The notes under the pieces were generated by a model. It had not been told where the DNA came from and did no database searches. It worked only from the letters and a program-made list of their open reading frames with translations. Source: Prochlorococcus sp. RS04 (GTDB taxonomy: Bacteria > Cyanobacteriota > Cyanobacteriia > PCC-6307 > Cyanobiaceae). From it: a DNA stretch of 64,000 bases. Of the stretch, positions 9,298 through 18,787 are shown piece after piece. The DNA lies in NCBI RefSeq assembly GCF_001989455.1, contig NZ_CP018346.1, positions 558,001-622,000 on the forward strand, written 5' to 3'. Both the position numbers and the translations under genes were made by a program. Every line of letters starts with the position of its first letter. Position 1 is the first letter of the stretch.

Positions 9298-10416
9298 TTA
9301 CCACGTATGATGAGCAATAGAGGATGTTTTCCAAGGAGCGAAATCATTTGTAAAACAATTATCTTTAATTGCAGCAGAAATTGCATTGGTAAATCTTATT
9401 AAATGAGCAATATTATGCAAACTTATTAGTGTGAGACCTAATATTTCATCATTTCTAATTAGATGATGTAAATATGCACGAGAATAGGACTTACAGGTTT
9501 CGCATTTACAAGTTTTGTCAATCGGAGAAAAGTCATTTTTAAATCGAGCATTTCGCAAATTCAATCTTTCATCATTAAAAAATGCAGTCCCATGTCTTCC
9601 TAGTCTTGTAGGCAAAACACAGTCAAATATATCGAATCCATTTGCAACAGCTAAAGAAATTTCTCTTAAAGAGCCAATTCCCATTAAATATCTTGGTTTA
9701 TCTATTGGTAAGAATTTCGGGACGTAATTAATTACACTATGTATTTCTTCGACTGCCTCTCCAACACTTACACCTCCCACTGCTATTCCAGGAAGATCAA
9801 AAGAAGTTGTATATTTGGCGCTATATTCTCTTAATTTCGGATACTTACCACCTTGCACTATACCGAATAATGCTTGATTGGATTTCTGATGAGTCTCGAC
9901 ACATTTTTGCAACCATGAATGAGTTCTTCGTAAAGAATCCTCAATATCATTTTCGTTAGCTGTATGCGGAGGACAATGATCAAAAGCCATCGCAACATCC
10001 GATCCAAGATCCATTTGAATCTGTATTACTTTTTCAGGTGATAAAAATACATGACTACCATCTCTTGGATTTTTAAATTCCACTCCTTTATCAGAAATAT
10101 TGTTTAATTTGGCCAAACTAAAAACTTGATATCCTCCTGAGTCAGTAAGAATAGGCTTAGGCCAATTCATGAACTTATGTATACCGCCAGATTCTTTTAC
10201 TAATTTTTCTCCAGGTTGTAAATGAAGATGAAAGGTATTTGAGAGAATCATTTCTGATCCTGTAGAGGTTAACTGCTTAGATGAAATTCCTTTAACCGTT
10301 GCCAAAGTACCCACAGGCATAAATTTTGGAGTGTTTACCTGACCATTTGGTGTATGAAATATACCAGTTCTTGCCGCTGTGTTACTGCAATTCGATGTAA
10401 TTTCAAATTCAAACAC
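9298..10416 (-). CDS. tgt: Queuine/preQ1 tRNA-ribosyltransferase
   Basis: A 372-residue TIM-barrel enzyme that exchanges guanine 34 of GUN-anticodon tRNAs for a queuosine precursor. The active-site stretch [12 protein letters not shown], the [11 protein letters not shown] loop and the C-terminal zinc site CKCETCKSY...HHL are all visible at normal family spacing. It starts with ATG. psbK follows on the same strand, and cobS is divergent across a 98-nt spacer. Confidence 0.95.
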   Translation of the reverse strand: MFEFEITSNCSNTAARTGIFHTPNGQVNTPKFMPVGTLATVKGISSKQLTSTGSEMILSNTFHLHLQPGEKLVKESGGIHKFMNWPKPILTDSGGYQVFSLAKLNNISDKGVEFKNPRDGSHVFLSPEKVIQIQMDLGSDVAMAFDHCPPHTANENDIEDSLRRTHSWLQKCVETHQKSNQALFGIVQGGKYPKLREYSAKYTTSFDLPGIAVGGVSVGEAVEEIHSVINYVPKFLPIDKPRYLMGIGSLREISLAVANGFDIFDCVLPTRLGRHGTAFFNDERLNLRNARFKNDFSPIDKTCKCETCKSYSRAYLHHLIRNDEILGLTLISLHNIAHLIRFTNAISAAIKDNCFTNDFAPWKTSSIAHHTW

Positions 10417-10514
10417 GATAATTTATAAAATTTTTTGATCCTTTTTCATTAATCTACCCTATTATTTAATATTGAATCTATTTTTATCTCATCAAAAAAT
10501 ATTTAATAAAAAAT

Positions 10515-11255
10515 TTGGCAGGATCTTGGATTTTCTATACTACATTTCCAAAGATACCTTTAATTAATCCCGAATTTAAAAATATTGCACAATTTGCCCC
10601 GCCCTTAGGATTTTTTATTGGAACAATACAGAGTTATATTTTTCTTTTTTTAACAATAAACTCTTGGTCAATTTATGCATCTGCATTAATTTGTTTGGCT
10701 TCAGGATATTTTATTACTGGTGGTCTACACATTGATGGTTTAATGGATACTTTCGATGGTATTTTTGCGGGTAAAAAGAAACGTTTAAAAGCCATGAAAG
10801 ACAGTAAAGTTGGGTCCTTTGGCGTTCAAGCTTTGGTTTTTATAACTTTAATTCAAATTGCTTGCATACTGAAAATTCAAACCCTAATAATTTTTGTTTT
10901 ACCTATATGCTTATTTTGGGGAAGATTTTCAAATTTATTTTTTATAGAGAAGTTTAAATATGTCAGTTATAAGAAAAAGTCTATTAGTCACAAAAAGTTT
11001 TGGAATGGATTTAAAAAAGAATCTTTGATCTCCATTATTTTTCTTTTAATTTTCATTGCATACCAATTTGTTTCAATTACATCCCAAGCAATATTAATTA
11101 AATTTTTAATCCTTATTTTGATTGGTATTTTTCTAAGCTATTCTATCCCAAACATACTGGGGAATAAAATTGGAGGCTTCAATGGAGATGCTTGCGGTGC
11201 AAGTGTTGTACTAGTTGAAACTGCAATGTTGTTTATGCATGCAATTCTTTTATAG
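10515..11255 (+). CDS. cobS: Adenosylcobinamide-GDP ribazoletransferase (cobalamin synthase)
   Basis: A 246-residue multi-pass membrane protein that joins the activated corrinoid to the lower-ligand riboside, near the end of the cobamide pathway. The signature GGLHIDGLMDTFDGIFAG is intact (about residues 74-91), and the C-terminal GGFNGDACGASVVLVE matches the family. The available NTG start is TTG; the protein then begins directly with the conserved WIFYTTFP, so a few more residues from a rarer start codon are possible. The 3' end overlaps the convergent histidine kinase gene by 23 nt. Confidence 0.93.
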   Translation: MAGSWIFYTTFPKIPLINPEFKNIAQFAPPLGFFIGTIQSYIFLFLTINSWSIYASALICLASGYFITGGLHIDGLMDTFDGIFAGKKKRLKAMKDSKVGSFGVQALVFITLIQIACILKIQTLIIFVLPICLFWGRFSNLFFIEKFKYVSYKKKSISHKKFWNGFKKESLISIIFLLIFIAYQFVSITSQAILIKFLILILIGIFLSYSIPNILGNKIGGFNGDACGASVVLVETAMLFMHAILL

Positions 11256-12369
11256 GTAGTTCTAAATAGAACATATTTTTCTTCTTAAGATTTTTTGATT
11301 TCTCATTATTTTCAATCGAGTTATTTTCCATCAATCTCAAATCTCCTCCAATTTGTTTTGCTAATTTTCTCGCTAAAAAAAGTCCCACACCAGTGCCATC
11401 TTTCTTTTTAGAGGCAGATCCTCTAAAACCTTTTTCAAAAATTTTCTCGTTTTCATTTTTGGTTATTTTTTTACCATCATCAAATATACAAAGTCCATTA
11501 CTCGTAATGGCGAGTCCAATTTCAGCATCTTTTTGGGCATATTTAAACGCATTTTCTAATAAATTGGCCACGATTTCGGCAATCACAGCATATTTTGCCT
11601 TTAATGGCGAAATAGTCCAATCTGGCCAAAGAGAAGGTTCAGTCCAATCTCTATTCTCTAAGTCCGCATTAGCTTTACCCCTTTCTAATATTGGCCTTAA
11701 TAAACTCTGAATAGTTATTACCTTTTTATTATCTAAATTTGGAGGTAATAATAATCTTTCCTCTCCAATTTCCAGCGGAAGTTGAATAGGTGAATTTAAT
11801 TGCGCAAAAGAATCCATATATTGATTAATTTGTTTTTGCTCCATTATCATGCGTTCGACTATTTCAATAGAATCATCATCTGAGCCAAGTCTTTTTATTA
11901 GTAATTTTGCATATGTCCTAATAGCGGCCAATGGATTCCTTAACTGATGAATTATGACATTGACCTGATTTTTTAAAAAATTGATTTCTTCATTTTTATT
12001 TTGACGTTCTAATTCTATAGAGACGCATTTAGCTAAAGATATTGAAAGTGCTTTTAATCTAGAATCAAGAGATACTGGCCAATTCCCCCCTTTCAAATCA
12101 GTTTCTACCCTAAGGACACCAAGTAAAATATCATTTTCTTGAAGAGGGTACCATCTTCTGTTAGGCGATGAAACTTTTAGTGAAGGATCATCTTCTATTG
12201 ATGTAAGTAGCCTATCAATTTGTGGCCATTGTCCTATCATTTCAAAAGATGCTTTAGTTCCTTGCTTAGCTGAAGCAAGATACATAACTAAATTAGTCAC
12301 GCCCATTGAGCAACCAAAACTCTCTAGCTGTTTTATTATTAACTCTTCAAATTTTTTTGAAAGATTCAT
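11233..12369 (-). CDS. Sensor histidine kinase, Hik2/chloroplast-sensor-kinase-like
   Basis: A 378-residue soluble kinase with no transmembrane segment. An N-terminal GAF-like region (1 to about 120) carries a cysteine at residue 20 (SFGCSMG). The H-box is IIHQLRNPLAAI, with phospho-accepting His141. The ATPase domain has an N-box (VANLLENAFKYA), G1 (FDDGKK) and G2 (GTGVGLFLARKLA). The soluble GAF-plus-kinase layout and the early Cys resemble cyanobacterial Hik2 and plastid CSK, which sense plastoquinone redox state. That link is an inference from layout. No response regulator is adjacent. It starts with ATG at 12369. Confidence 0.75.
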   Translation of the reverse strand: MNLSKKFEELIIKQLESFGCSMGVTNLVMYLASAKQGTKASFEMIGQWPQIDRLLTSIEDDPSLKVSSPNRRWYPLQENDILLGVLRVETDLKGGNWPVSLDSRLKALSISLAKCVSIELERQNKNEEINFLKNQVNVIIHQLRNPLAAIRTYAKLLIKRLGSDDDSIEIVERMIMEQKQINQYMDSFAQLNSPIQLPLEIGEERLLLPPNLDNKKVITIQSLLRPILERGKANADLENRDWTEPSLWPDWTISPLKAKYAVIAEIVANLLENAFKYAQKDAEIGLAITSNGLCIFDDGKKITKNENEKIFEKGFRGSASKKKDGTGVGLFLARKLAKQIGGDLRLMENNSIENNEKSKNLKKKNMFYLELPIKELHA

Positions 12370-12479
12370 AATTAATTAAATTTTGAGAAATTTTTAAAAA
12401 AAAAAAAAACTTGAGAAGGGCTTGTAAAATATGAAAAAAGTATTAAGATATATAAAGAGGTCTGACATTAGCCAGCCTT

Positions 12480-12596
12480 AAATATGAATATTTAATCATA
12501 TTTTAAGCTACATCAGGGGTTGATGGGTCCTCTATGTAATTTGAAGTGAATTTAAAATCACATATATAAGATTAGTAAAAATTAATAAGACTAATC
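12480..12596 (+). other. Hairpin-rich leader upstream of the DUF3155 gene
   Basis: Four inverted repeats lie in series in the spacer before the DUF3155 gene. First, AAATATGA (12480-12487) with TCATATTT (12496-12503). Second, TACAT+AGGGG (12509-12519) with CCTCT+ATGTA (12529-12538), with one G-T pair and one bulge. Third, GTGA (12546-12549) with TCAC (12558-12561). Fourth, a perfect GATTAGT (12570-12576) with ACTAATC (12590-12596). A TATATAAA-like -10 candidate lies near 12450. This suggests a structured 5' UTR or a small RNA. It is not a family I recognise. Confidence 0.45.
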
Positions 12597-12624
12597 TCAC
12601 TAATAATTTCAGGAGTACCAATCA

Positions 12625-12993
12625 ATGTCAAAAAAAAGAAAAAGAATCAGCAGAAGAAGATTGGCTGGCCAAAGAGTAATGGCACATGTACCTATTTATC
12701 ATATCGAAACTGGAAAACATAAACCAGTGACAGCAGCAAGAAGATTCATAGCTGAAAATGGTCTCTCTGCTCCTTCAGTTTTCAATGTAAGAAGAAATGA
12801 ACACACCACTGATAGATTTTTTTGGGGTGAAAAAGGGTTGTTTAGTGCCCAATATGCTGAAGAAAATCATTTTCTATTTCCATCATTAAAAGTTGTAGTT
12901 GAAGGAATTGGTGAAGAAAAAATATTTGAGGGTCTAGAACTTACTGCAGATGATTGGGAAGAGATTGAAGAATATGAATATGCTTTTGTTTAA
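12625..12993 (+). CDS. DUF3155 family protein, cyanobacteria-specific
   Basis: A 122-residue protein with a very basic N-terminus (KKRKRISRRRLAGQR), then a conserved central part (HIETGKHKPVTAARRFI, about 27-43), and an acidic C-terminal tail (DDWEEIEEYEYAF). This matches the cyanobacterial DUF3155 family, whose function is unknown. The RBS is good (AGGAG, 12612-12616). The gene stands alone behind a 255-nt hairpin-rich spacer, unusual in this compact region. Its TAA stop overlaps the stop of the convergent esterase gene in the shared sequence TTAA. The basic N-terminus could bind nucleic acid, but that is only a guess. Confidence 0.85.
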   Translation: MSKKRKRISRRRLAGQRVMAHVPIYHIETGKHKPVTAARRFIAENGLSAPSVFNVRRNEHTTDRFFWGEKGLFSAQYAEENHFLFPSLKVVVEGIGEEKIFEGLELTADDWEEIEEYEYAFV

Positions 12994-13607
12994 AAAATCT
13001 TACTAATATTTGAACTTATAAAGTTAATTAAATTTGAATCAATTTGATGAAATCCATCGAATTCTAATAATTCGCAAAATTTAGAAGAATTACTCTTTAC
13101 CTTTTTATATATAGTCCTAGAAGCTTCTATAGGTACAACTTCATCAAATAAACCATGACTAATAATCAAGGGCGAGAATTTTTCTCCTGGGGCCCAGTTA
13201 GGGTGAGGATAACCACTACAAGCAACAATTAATCCAAAATTTAACTTAAATCCCGCATCAATTGCCATTGCTGCTCCTTGAGAGAAACCCAACAAAATTG
13301 TTTTTCTGAGTGGAATCTGATCAGTATCAAATTTTTTTAATGAAACTAAAAGTTTATTTACTTCAACCTCAGCTCCATTCCAATCATGTGGGTATAATCC
13401 ATACCACTGTCTTCCCTGACCGCTTGGGTGTAATCCAGGAGCCCTCAAAGAAATTACCTCAAAATCAAGAGTTATTTTTTCAGTCATCTCCTTGCCAAAT
13501 GTTAAAAGGTCATCTGAATCAGCTCCCCAACCATGCATCAAAATAATTCTATGAGTTGCAGTTTGAGAGCTAATCGAGACAAATTCATGATTGATAGCAT
13601 ATTTCAT
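12990..13607 (-). CDS. Alpha/beta hydrolase, phospholipase/carboxylesterase family
   Basis: A 205-residue serine hydrolase. The oxyanion region is LMHGWGAD, the nucleophile elbow is GFSQGAAM, and the acid and base are in HGLFDEVVP and FDGFHQID. The complete Ser-Asp-His triad supports an active esterase of the YpfH/carboxylesterase type. The physiological substrate is unknown. There is no signal peptide, so it is probably cytosolic. It is divergent from purH with a 33-nt spacer and overlaps the DUF3155 gene by 4 nt at the stops. Confidence 0.85.
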   Translation of the reverse strand: MKYAINHEFVSISSQTATHRIILMHGWGADSDDLLTFGKEMTEKITLDFEVISLRAPGLHPSGQGRQWYGLYPHDWNGAEVEVNKLLVSLKKFDTDQIPLRKTILLGFSQGAAMAIDAGFKLNFGLIVACSGYPHPNWAPGEKFSPLIISHGLFDEVVPIEASRTIYKKVKSNSSKFCELLEFDGFHQIDSNLINFISSNISKIF

Positions 13608-13640
13608 GTTTATATTCTTAAGTAAGTAAACTTTCCCATA

Positions 13641-15194
13641 ATGTCTCCATTAGCTTTAGTAAGTGTCTCTGATAAAAAAAATATAATCCCATTTTGTAAG
13701 GAATTGGTAGAACAATTTAATTATAAAATTCTATCAAGTGGAGGAACTGCCAAACATCTTATAGAGGCCAAAATTCCAGTTATTAAAGTTGCTGATTTTA
13801 CTAATTCTCCAGAAATTCTTGGAGGAAGAGTTAAAACTTTACATCCAAAAATACACGGGGGAATATTAGCTAAAAGAACTGATAAGGAACATAAAAAAGA
13901 TATAGAAGCTAACAATCTTGAGTTAATTGACTTAGTAGTTGTAAATTTATATCCTTTTAAAAAAACAGTAGAGAAGGGAGCTAAATGGGAAGATGCTATT
14001 GAAAATATTGATATCGGAGGGCCATCTATGATTCGTTCTGCAGCTAAAAATCATAAAGATGTTTCCGTTTTAGTAGATCCTAGTCAGTATCAAAATTTTC
14101 TTGAAGAAAGTAAAAAAGGTAAATTGAAAGACTCATATAAAGCAAAATTAGCACTTGAAGCTTTTCAACATACAGCAGACTATGACACTGCAATATCTAA
14201 TTGGATAAGAGAAGAGAGAGATTTACAATCTTCCAAATATATTGAATCTTATCCACTAATAAAAACCTTAAGATATGGGGAGAATCCACATCAAAAAGCT
14301 TTCTGGTATGGTTTAAATAACATTGGATGGAATTCAGCAGAACAATTACAAGGAAAAGAATTAAGTTATAACAACCTATTAGATCTAGAGTCAGCACTTT
14401 CAACAGTTTTAGAATTTGGCTACCCAGAAAAAGATGAATTTGCAACCGACATGTTCGCCTCTGTTATTTTAAAACACAATAATCCTTGTGGTGCCTCTAT
14501 AAGTAATTCAGCTTCTAAGGCATTTTTGAATGCTTTGGAATGCGATTCTATTAGTGCATTTGGAGGAATAGTTGCTTTTAATTCAAATGTTGATAGTGAG
14601 ACCGCAATTCACCTCAAAGATATTTTCTTAGAGTGTGTCGTCGCTCCATCTTTTGATGAGGAAGCTTTAGAAATTTTAAAAGTTAAAAAGAATTTAAGAA
14701 TTTTAAAGTTTTCAAAAGATCAACTTCCAAAAAAGAATCAAAATTCTACTAAATCAATAATGGGAGGATTACTAGTTCAAGATACTGACGATAGTGAAGA
14801 AAAAACTGAAAATTGGATTTCAGTAACTAATAAAAATCCGAGTGATCAAATTAACTTAGATCTGAATTTTGCATGGAAAATTTGTAAACACGTGAAATCT
14901 AATGCCATTGTTATTGCAAAAGACCAAAAAACTATTGGTATTGGAGCTGGACAAATGAATAGAGTTGGAGCAGCAAAAATTGCATTAAAAGCAGCTGGAA
15001 GTTTAAGTTCTGATGCTGTCTTAGCCAGCGATGGGTTTTTCCCATTTGCAGATACTGTAGAACTAGCAAATGAATATGGAATAAAAGCTATTATTCAACC
15101 CGGAGGAAGTCTAAGAGACCAAGAAAGTATTGATATGTGTAATCTAAAAGGAATCTCAATGGTATTTACACAAAAAAGGCACTTTTTACATTGA
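13641..15194 (+). CDS. purH: Bifunctional AICAR formyltransferase/IMP cyclohydrolase
   Basis: A 517-residue enzyme for the last two steps of IMP synthesis. The N-terminal MGS-fold cyclohydrolase domain has SVSDKKNIIPF and SSGGTAKHL. The C-terminal formyltransferase domain carries KHNNPCGASI and, near the end, QPGGSLRDQESIDMCN. Length and domain order are normal. Its stop is 1 nt from the stop of the convergent DoxX gene. Confidence 0.96.
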   Translation: MSPLALVSVSDKKNIIPFCKELVEQFNYKILSSGGTAKHLIEAKIPVIKVADFTNSPEILGGRVKTLHPKIHGGILAKRTDKEHKKDIEANNLELIDLVVVNLYPFKKTVEKGAKWEDAIENIDIGGPSMIRSAAKNHKDVSVLVDPSQYQNFLEESKKGKLKDSYKAKLALEAFQHTADYDTAISNWIREERDLQSSKYIESYPLIKTLRYGENPHQKAFWYGLNNIGWNSAEQLQGKELSYNNLLDLESALSTVLEFGYPEKDEFATDMFASVILKHNNPCGASISNSASKAFLNALECDSISAFGGIVAFNSNVDSETAIHLKDIFLECVVAPSFDEEALEILKVKKNLRILKFSKDQLPKKNQNSTKSIMGGLLVQDTDDSEEKTENWISVTNKNPSDQINLDLNFAWKICKHVKSNAIVIAKDQKTIGIGAGQMNRVGAAKIALKAAGSLSSDAVLASDGFFPFADTVELANEYGIKAIIQPGGSLRDQESIDMCNLKGISMVFTQKRHFLH

Positions 15195-15195
15195 A

Positions 15196-15756
15196 TTATG
15201 TTGATTTTGGATAATATGTAATTTTGTTAGTTTTTCTGAATAAAGATAGCCTGCCTGGACCTGCACAAAGAAAATAGAGAGAAATAGCCCCATATATAAA
15301 AGACAATTCGAAAGCATAATTATGACCTTCAACGACTGCCAGAGGAAAACCTTCTAGTCCAGTATCAAGGAGATGAAAATAAACTGCAAATGCCATGGTG
15401 GAGAATAGACCAAGAGAAGAAAGCCTGGCGAAAATCCCTAAAGCCAATCCAACTGGGCATACTAGTTGAGTAATTGCTGCTCCAAAAGTCCAAATAACAG
15501 GATCACCAGGCAAAAATGGGAAATACTTACCAACTACAAACTCGGCAAAACCCTGCGGATCCTGAAGTTTCTCAAGGCCATGATGAATCATCAAAGCACA
15601 AAAACCTATTCTTAAAACAAAAATCGATAGTTCTCCAAGGATATTTACTTCTGAACCTGAAGATGAATTGGCAACTACAACTTCAACTTTTTGAGGAGCC
15701 TTAGTTCTATTCATACTTGCAGTTTGAACCTGATTAGATTGTGCTTTGTCTTCCAT
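15196..15756 (-). CDS. DoxX family membrane protein
   Basis: A 186-residue protein with a polar 40-residue N-terminus, then about four hydrophobic helices. The segment LRIGFCALMIHHGLEKLQDP is the typical DoxX opening (Arg in helix 1, H-G-x-x-K), followed by a QLVCPVGLALGIFAR segment. The DoxX family is linked in bacteria to quinone/redox-associated complexes and in cyanobacteria is poorly defined. A specific function cannot be given. It lies 104 nt downstream of the ispH end on the opposite side of a spacer with no feature. Confidence 0.75.
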   Translation of the reverse strand: MEDKAQSNQVQTASMNRTKAPQKVEVVVANSSSGSEVNILGELSIFVLRIGFCALMIHHGLEKLQDPQGFAEFVVGKYFPFLPGDPVIWTFGAAITQLVCPVGLALGIFARLSSLGLFSTMAFAVYFHLLDTGLEGFPLAVVEGHNYAFELSFIYGAISLYFLCAGPGRLSLFRKTNKITYYPKST

Positions 15757-15859
15757 ACTTCATTAAGTTTTCATTATTCTAGTTAATAAAGTAGATATTT
15801 TGGAATTATCTGACTAATAAATTAAAAAAACTAAGCAAATTTATAAATGAATAACAAAT

Positions 15860-17056
15860 TCAAGTTGCAATATCAATTAACTTTTCAATAACATCTGCAA
15901 CAACCTTATCAGGCGTAGATGCACCTGAGGTAATTCCAACATTAATTTTTCCACTAGGTAGAAAATTATTCTTGAGTTCTAATTCTGATCCTAGTGGTTT
16001 ATGAAAAATTGAGTTTTCTTTAACTGATATTCTCTCTGGAGTATCAATGTGAAAAGAAGAAATATTTTTATTAATTGCTATTTCTTGTAGGTGAGTAGTA
16101 TTGGAAGAATTGAAGCCTCCAATAACTACTAAAATATCAAGGTCTTCATCAACCAGAGAGAACATTGCATCTTGCCTTTCTTCAGTTGCATCACAAATAG
16201 TATTAAAAGCTAAAAAGTGGCTATTTAAGTTTTCCGGTCCAAATTTCTTTAACATCGTCCTTTCAAAAACCTTTCCAATTTCCTCAGTCTCGCTCTTAAG
16301 CATAGTTGTCTGATTCGCGACTCCCACTCTATCTAAATCTTTATCAGGATCAAATCCATTAGAACAAGCTTTAGCAAATTTGTTCATAAACTCATTTCTA
16401 TTTCCTCGCCCCAGAATATATTCAGAAACATAATTCGCTTCTTCTAGATCAAGTACAACTAAATATTTACCTGCGAATGAACTTGTAGCGAGAGTCTCTT
16501 CATGTCTGAATTTTCCATGGATAATGGATGTGAAAATATGTTTTTTATGTTTTTCAACTGTATGCCAAACCTTAGAAACCCATGGACAAGTTGTATCAAT
16601 AATATGACAACCTTTCTCATGCAAGAGTTTCATTTCTTGAACAGTAGCTCCGAAAGCAGGGAGTATAACTACATCCCCATTAGAAACTAAAGAAAAATCT
16701 TTGATTCCATTTTTAGCTGAGATGAATTTTACATTCATTTTCCTTAAATGATCATTAACCGAGGGATTATGAATTATTTCGTTTGTGATCCAAATATTCT
16801 CATTTGGGTAATGTCTTCTAGTTTCATAAGCCATTGCAACAGCTCTTTCAACTCCCCAACAGAAACCGAAGGCTTGGGCCAACTTTATATTTAGTCTGCC
16901 TTTAGTATAGGTAAAATTATTATCCCTAATAGAAGTTATCAAATCACTTTGGTAAGCTTCTTCCAACGCTTGAGCTCTTTTTGTTGGAGAATCGAAACCC
17001 CTTCTATTGTATCTGTCAGAATGATGAAGAGATCTTCTAAAAGCTTGAGTGTCCAT
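15860..17056 (-). CDS. ispH: 4-hydroxy-3-methylbut-2-enyl diphosphate reductase
   Basis: A 398-residue Fe-S enzyme making IPP and DMAPP in the last step of the MEP isoprenoid pathway, which supplies carotenoids, phytol and quinones. The three cluster cysteines are in [10 protein letters not shown] (C66), DTTCPWVSK and [11 protein letters not shown]. The long N-terminal extension relative to E. coli IspH and the overall length are usual for cyanobacterial and plastid forms. It starts with ATG at 17056 and stands alone upstream of the amt terminator. Confidence 0.96.
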   Translation of the reverse strand: MDTQAFRRSLHHSDRYNRRGFDSPTKRAQALEEAYQSDLITSIRDNNFTYTKGRLNIKLAQAFGFCWGVERAVAMAYETRRHYPNENIWITNEIIHNPSVNDHLRKMNVKFISAKNGIKDFSLVSNGDVVILPAFGATVQEMKLLHEKGCHIIDTTCPWVSKVWHTVEKHKKHIFTSIIHGKFRHEETLATSSFAGKYLVVLDLEEANYVSEYILGRGNRNEFMNKFAKACSNGFDPDKDLDRVGVANQTTMLKSETEEIGKVFERTMLKKFGPENLNSHFLAFNTICDATEERQDAMFSLVDEDLDILVVIGGFNSSNTTHLQEIAINKNISSFHIDTPERISVKENSIFHKPLGSELELKNNFLPSGKINVGITSGASTPDKVVADVIEKLIDIAT

Positions 17057-17091
17057 CTTCCTATATTACAACGTTTTAAATAATTTTTTGT

Positions 17092-17124
17092 AAAAAAAAA
17101 GAAACCTGACATAAGTCAGGTTTC
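17092..17124 (-). terminator. Intrinsic terminator of the ammonium transporter gene
   Basis: Read on the minus strand, a perfect 10-bp stem (GAAACCTGAC / GTCAGGTTTC, 17101-17124) with a 4-nt loop is followed by a run of nine T. It lies 22 nt beyond the amt stop codon. Confidence 0.92.
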
Positions 17125-17145
17125 TTAAATTAATTTTTCGTTAGA

Positions 17146-18606
17146 TTACTTAGCAGATGCAAAGTCTGGATATGCTTCCATTCCATGCTCTCCTATATCT
17201 AAGCCTTGAGTCTCTTCCTCTTCAGATACTCGGATTCCACCGAATAATCCTCCAATTACAGACCAGGCAATCCAGCAAGTAACTAGTGTCCAAATAGCAT
17301 AAGCTGCGGCACCAAGAGCTTGAACTAGAAGAAGGGTAATACCTCCGCCATTGAACAATCCCATACCTGCTCCATCACCTTGTACAGCTGTACCCCAAAG
17401 ACCGATAACAACAGTACCCCATACACCACAAACTCCGTGAACAGAGAATGCGCCTACAGGATCATCGATCTCAGCGGCATCAAGTGCTGCAACAGAAAAT
17501 ACAACGATTATTCCACCTACTAGTCCTGCGAACCAGGCTCCAGCAAGAGTCATATCACCACAACCAGCAGTGATACTAACCAAACCAGCAAGGATTCCGT
17601 TAATTATCATTGTAAGATCAGGCTTACCAGAAGTTAATGTTGAAACAATAGTTGCACCAATAGCACCAGCTGCTGCTGCCAAAGTAGTTGTTACAGCAAC
17701 ATATGGAACCCATTGATCCATAGCAAGTTGAGAACCGGGGTTAAAACCATACCAACCTATCCATAGAACTAATGCACCAAGAGTAGCTATAGCCATGTTG
17801 TGTCCTGGCATAGCTTGTGGTTTCCCATCAGAGTATTTGCCAATTCTTGGTCCAAGAAGCATAGCTCCTACAAGACCCGCCCATGCTCCAACTGAGTGAA
17901 CAATTGAAGAACCAGCAAAGTCTACGAAACCTAAAGAATCAAGCCAACCACCATTCCATTTCCAGCTACCAGCAATTGGATATATAAATGCAGTTAATAC
18001 AACAGCAAAAACAACAAATTCTCCAAATTTAACTCTTTCAGCAACAAGACCGGATACGATAGTTGCCGCAGTTCCTGCGAATGCAGACTGGAACAAGAAA
18101 TCAACTGTTGGGACTAATCCAGCATCAGTTACCATATCTGCAGTAACTGTTGGATCAAAAAATAAGCCTCCAAAATAAAGCCATCCGTCAGCAACACTAC
18201 CTCCGTACATTAATGAATAGCCGATAAACCAATAAGAGGTTACAGCCAGAGCAAATACGAATAGGTTTTTAGCAAGGATGTTTACTGCGTTCTTAGAACG
18301 ACACATACCTGCCTCAACCATAGCGAAACCAGCGTTCATAAAGATCACTAAAATAGTAGCGATCAAAAGCCATAAATTGTTAGCAAGAAAAGCTGCATTC
18401 AACTCAGGTAAATCAGCTGCGTGAGCTGAAAGATTAAAAATACCTAAACCAAACAGAGCTAGAGGAACAGTCGCAAGCCACAACATTGAGCGGTTTGAAC
18501 TAAATCCTCGAATACTCCTCAAAAGGAGCATAGGTCCATTAACAAGACTTGCATCTTGTAATTTGGACCTAGAGCGCCTTTGAGGCGTTTGCAAAGCAGT
18601 GGTCAT
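17146..18606 (-). CDS. amt1: Ammonium transporter
   Basis: A 486-residue Amt/Rh-type channel for ammonium uptake at the plasma membrane. The motif DFAGSSIVHSVGAWAGLVGA is the Amt family signature, and about eleven hydrophobic helices follow a long N-terminal segment that includes a cleavable-looking region ending SAHAAD. Codon use is visibly less AT-rich than in neighbouring genes, as expected for a highly expressed gene. It has a strong terminator downstream and a perfect NtcA-type box upstream (18690-18703), so nitrogen control is likely. Confidence 0.96.
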   Translation of the reverse strand: MTTALQTPQRRSRSKLQDASLVNGPMLLLRSIRGFSSNRSMLWLATVPLALFGLGIFNLSAHAADLPELNAAFLANNLWLLIATILVIFMNAGFAMVEAGMCRSKNAVNILAKNLFVFALAVTSYWFIGYSLMYGGSVADGWLYFGGLFFDPTVTADMVTDAGLVPTVDFLFQSAFAGTAATIVSGLVAERVKFGEFVVFAVVLTAFIYPIAGSWKWNGGWLDSLGFVDFAGSSIVHSVGAWAGLVGAMLLGPRIGKYSDGKPQAMPGHNMAIATLGALVLWIGWYGFNPGSQLAMDQWVPYVAVTTTLAAAAGAIGATIVSTLTSGKPDLTMIINGILAGLVSITAGCGDMTLAGAWFAGLVGGIIVVFSVAALDAAEIDDPVGAFSVHGVCGVWGTVVIGLWGTAVQGDGAGMGLFNGGGITLLLVQALGAAAYAIWTLVTCWIAWSVIGGLFGGIRVSEEEETQGLDIGEHGMEAYPDFASAK

Positions 18607-18689
18607 AAAAAAAAATTAGATCTGCAAAAAAACAGTTTGTGCTGTTTCCTTTCATATTCAATTTTGCTCAAAAAACTAATTAGTGTCTA

Positions 18690-18703
18690 GTAGTCGTTGT
18701 TAC
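18690..18703 (-). promoter_or_regulatory. Candidate NtcA binding site of amt1
   Basis: On the minus strand the sequence is GTAACAACGACTAC, a perfect GTA-N8-TAC NtcA consensus 84 nt upstream of the amt start codon. At 22-23 nt downstream the sequence is GCAAAAT, only a weak match to the TAN3T -10 box expected in class II NtcA promoters. The site itself is strong; the exact promoter geometry is less sure. Confidence 0.7.
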
Positions 18704-18787
18704 CAATTTTATAGTTGCACCTTAAAACTATATCTGTTAAATTTAAAAAATTTTTTTTTTAAGATTTTCAAATTATCAAGATTTAAT

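Noticed and set aside
12500-12540. Similarity between the DUF3155 leader and the psbO leader (both contain AAGCTAC followed by a G-rich stretch)
   Set aside because: Only about ten positions agree and the rest cannot be aligned, so it is likely chance in AT-rich DNA.
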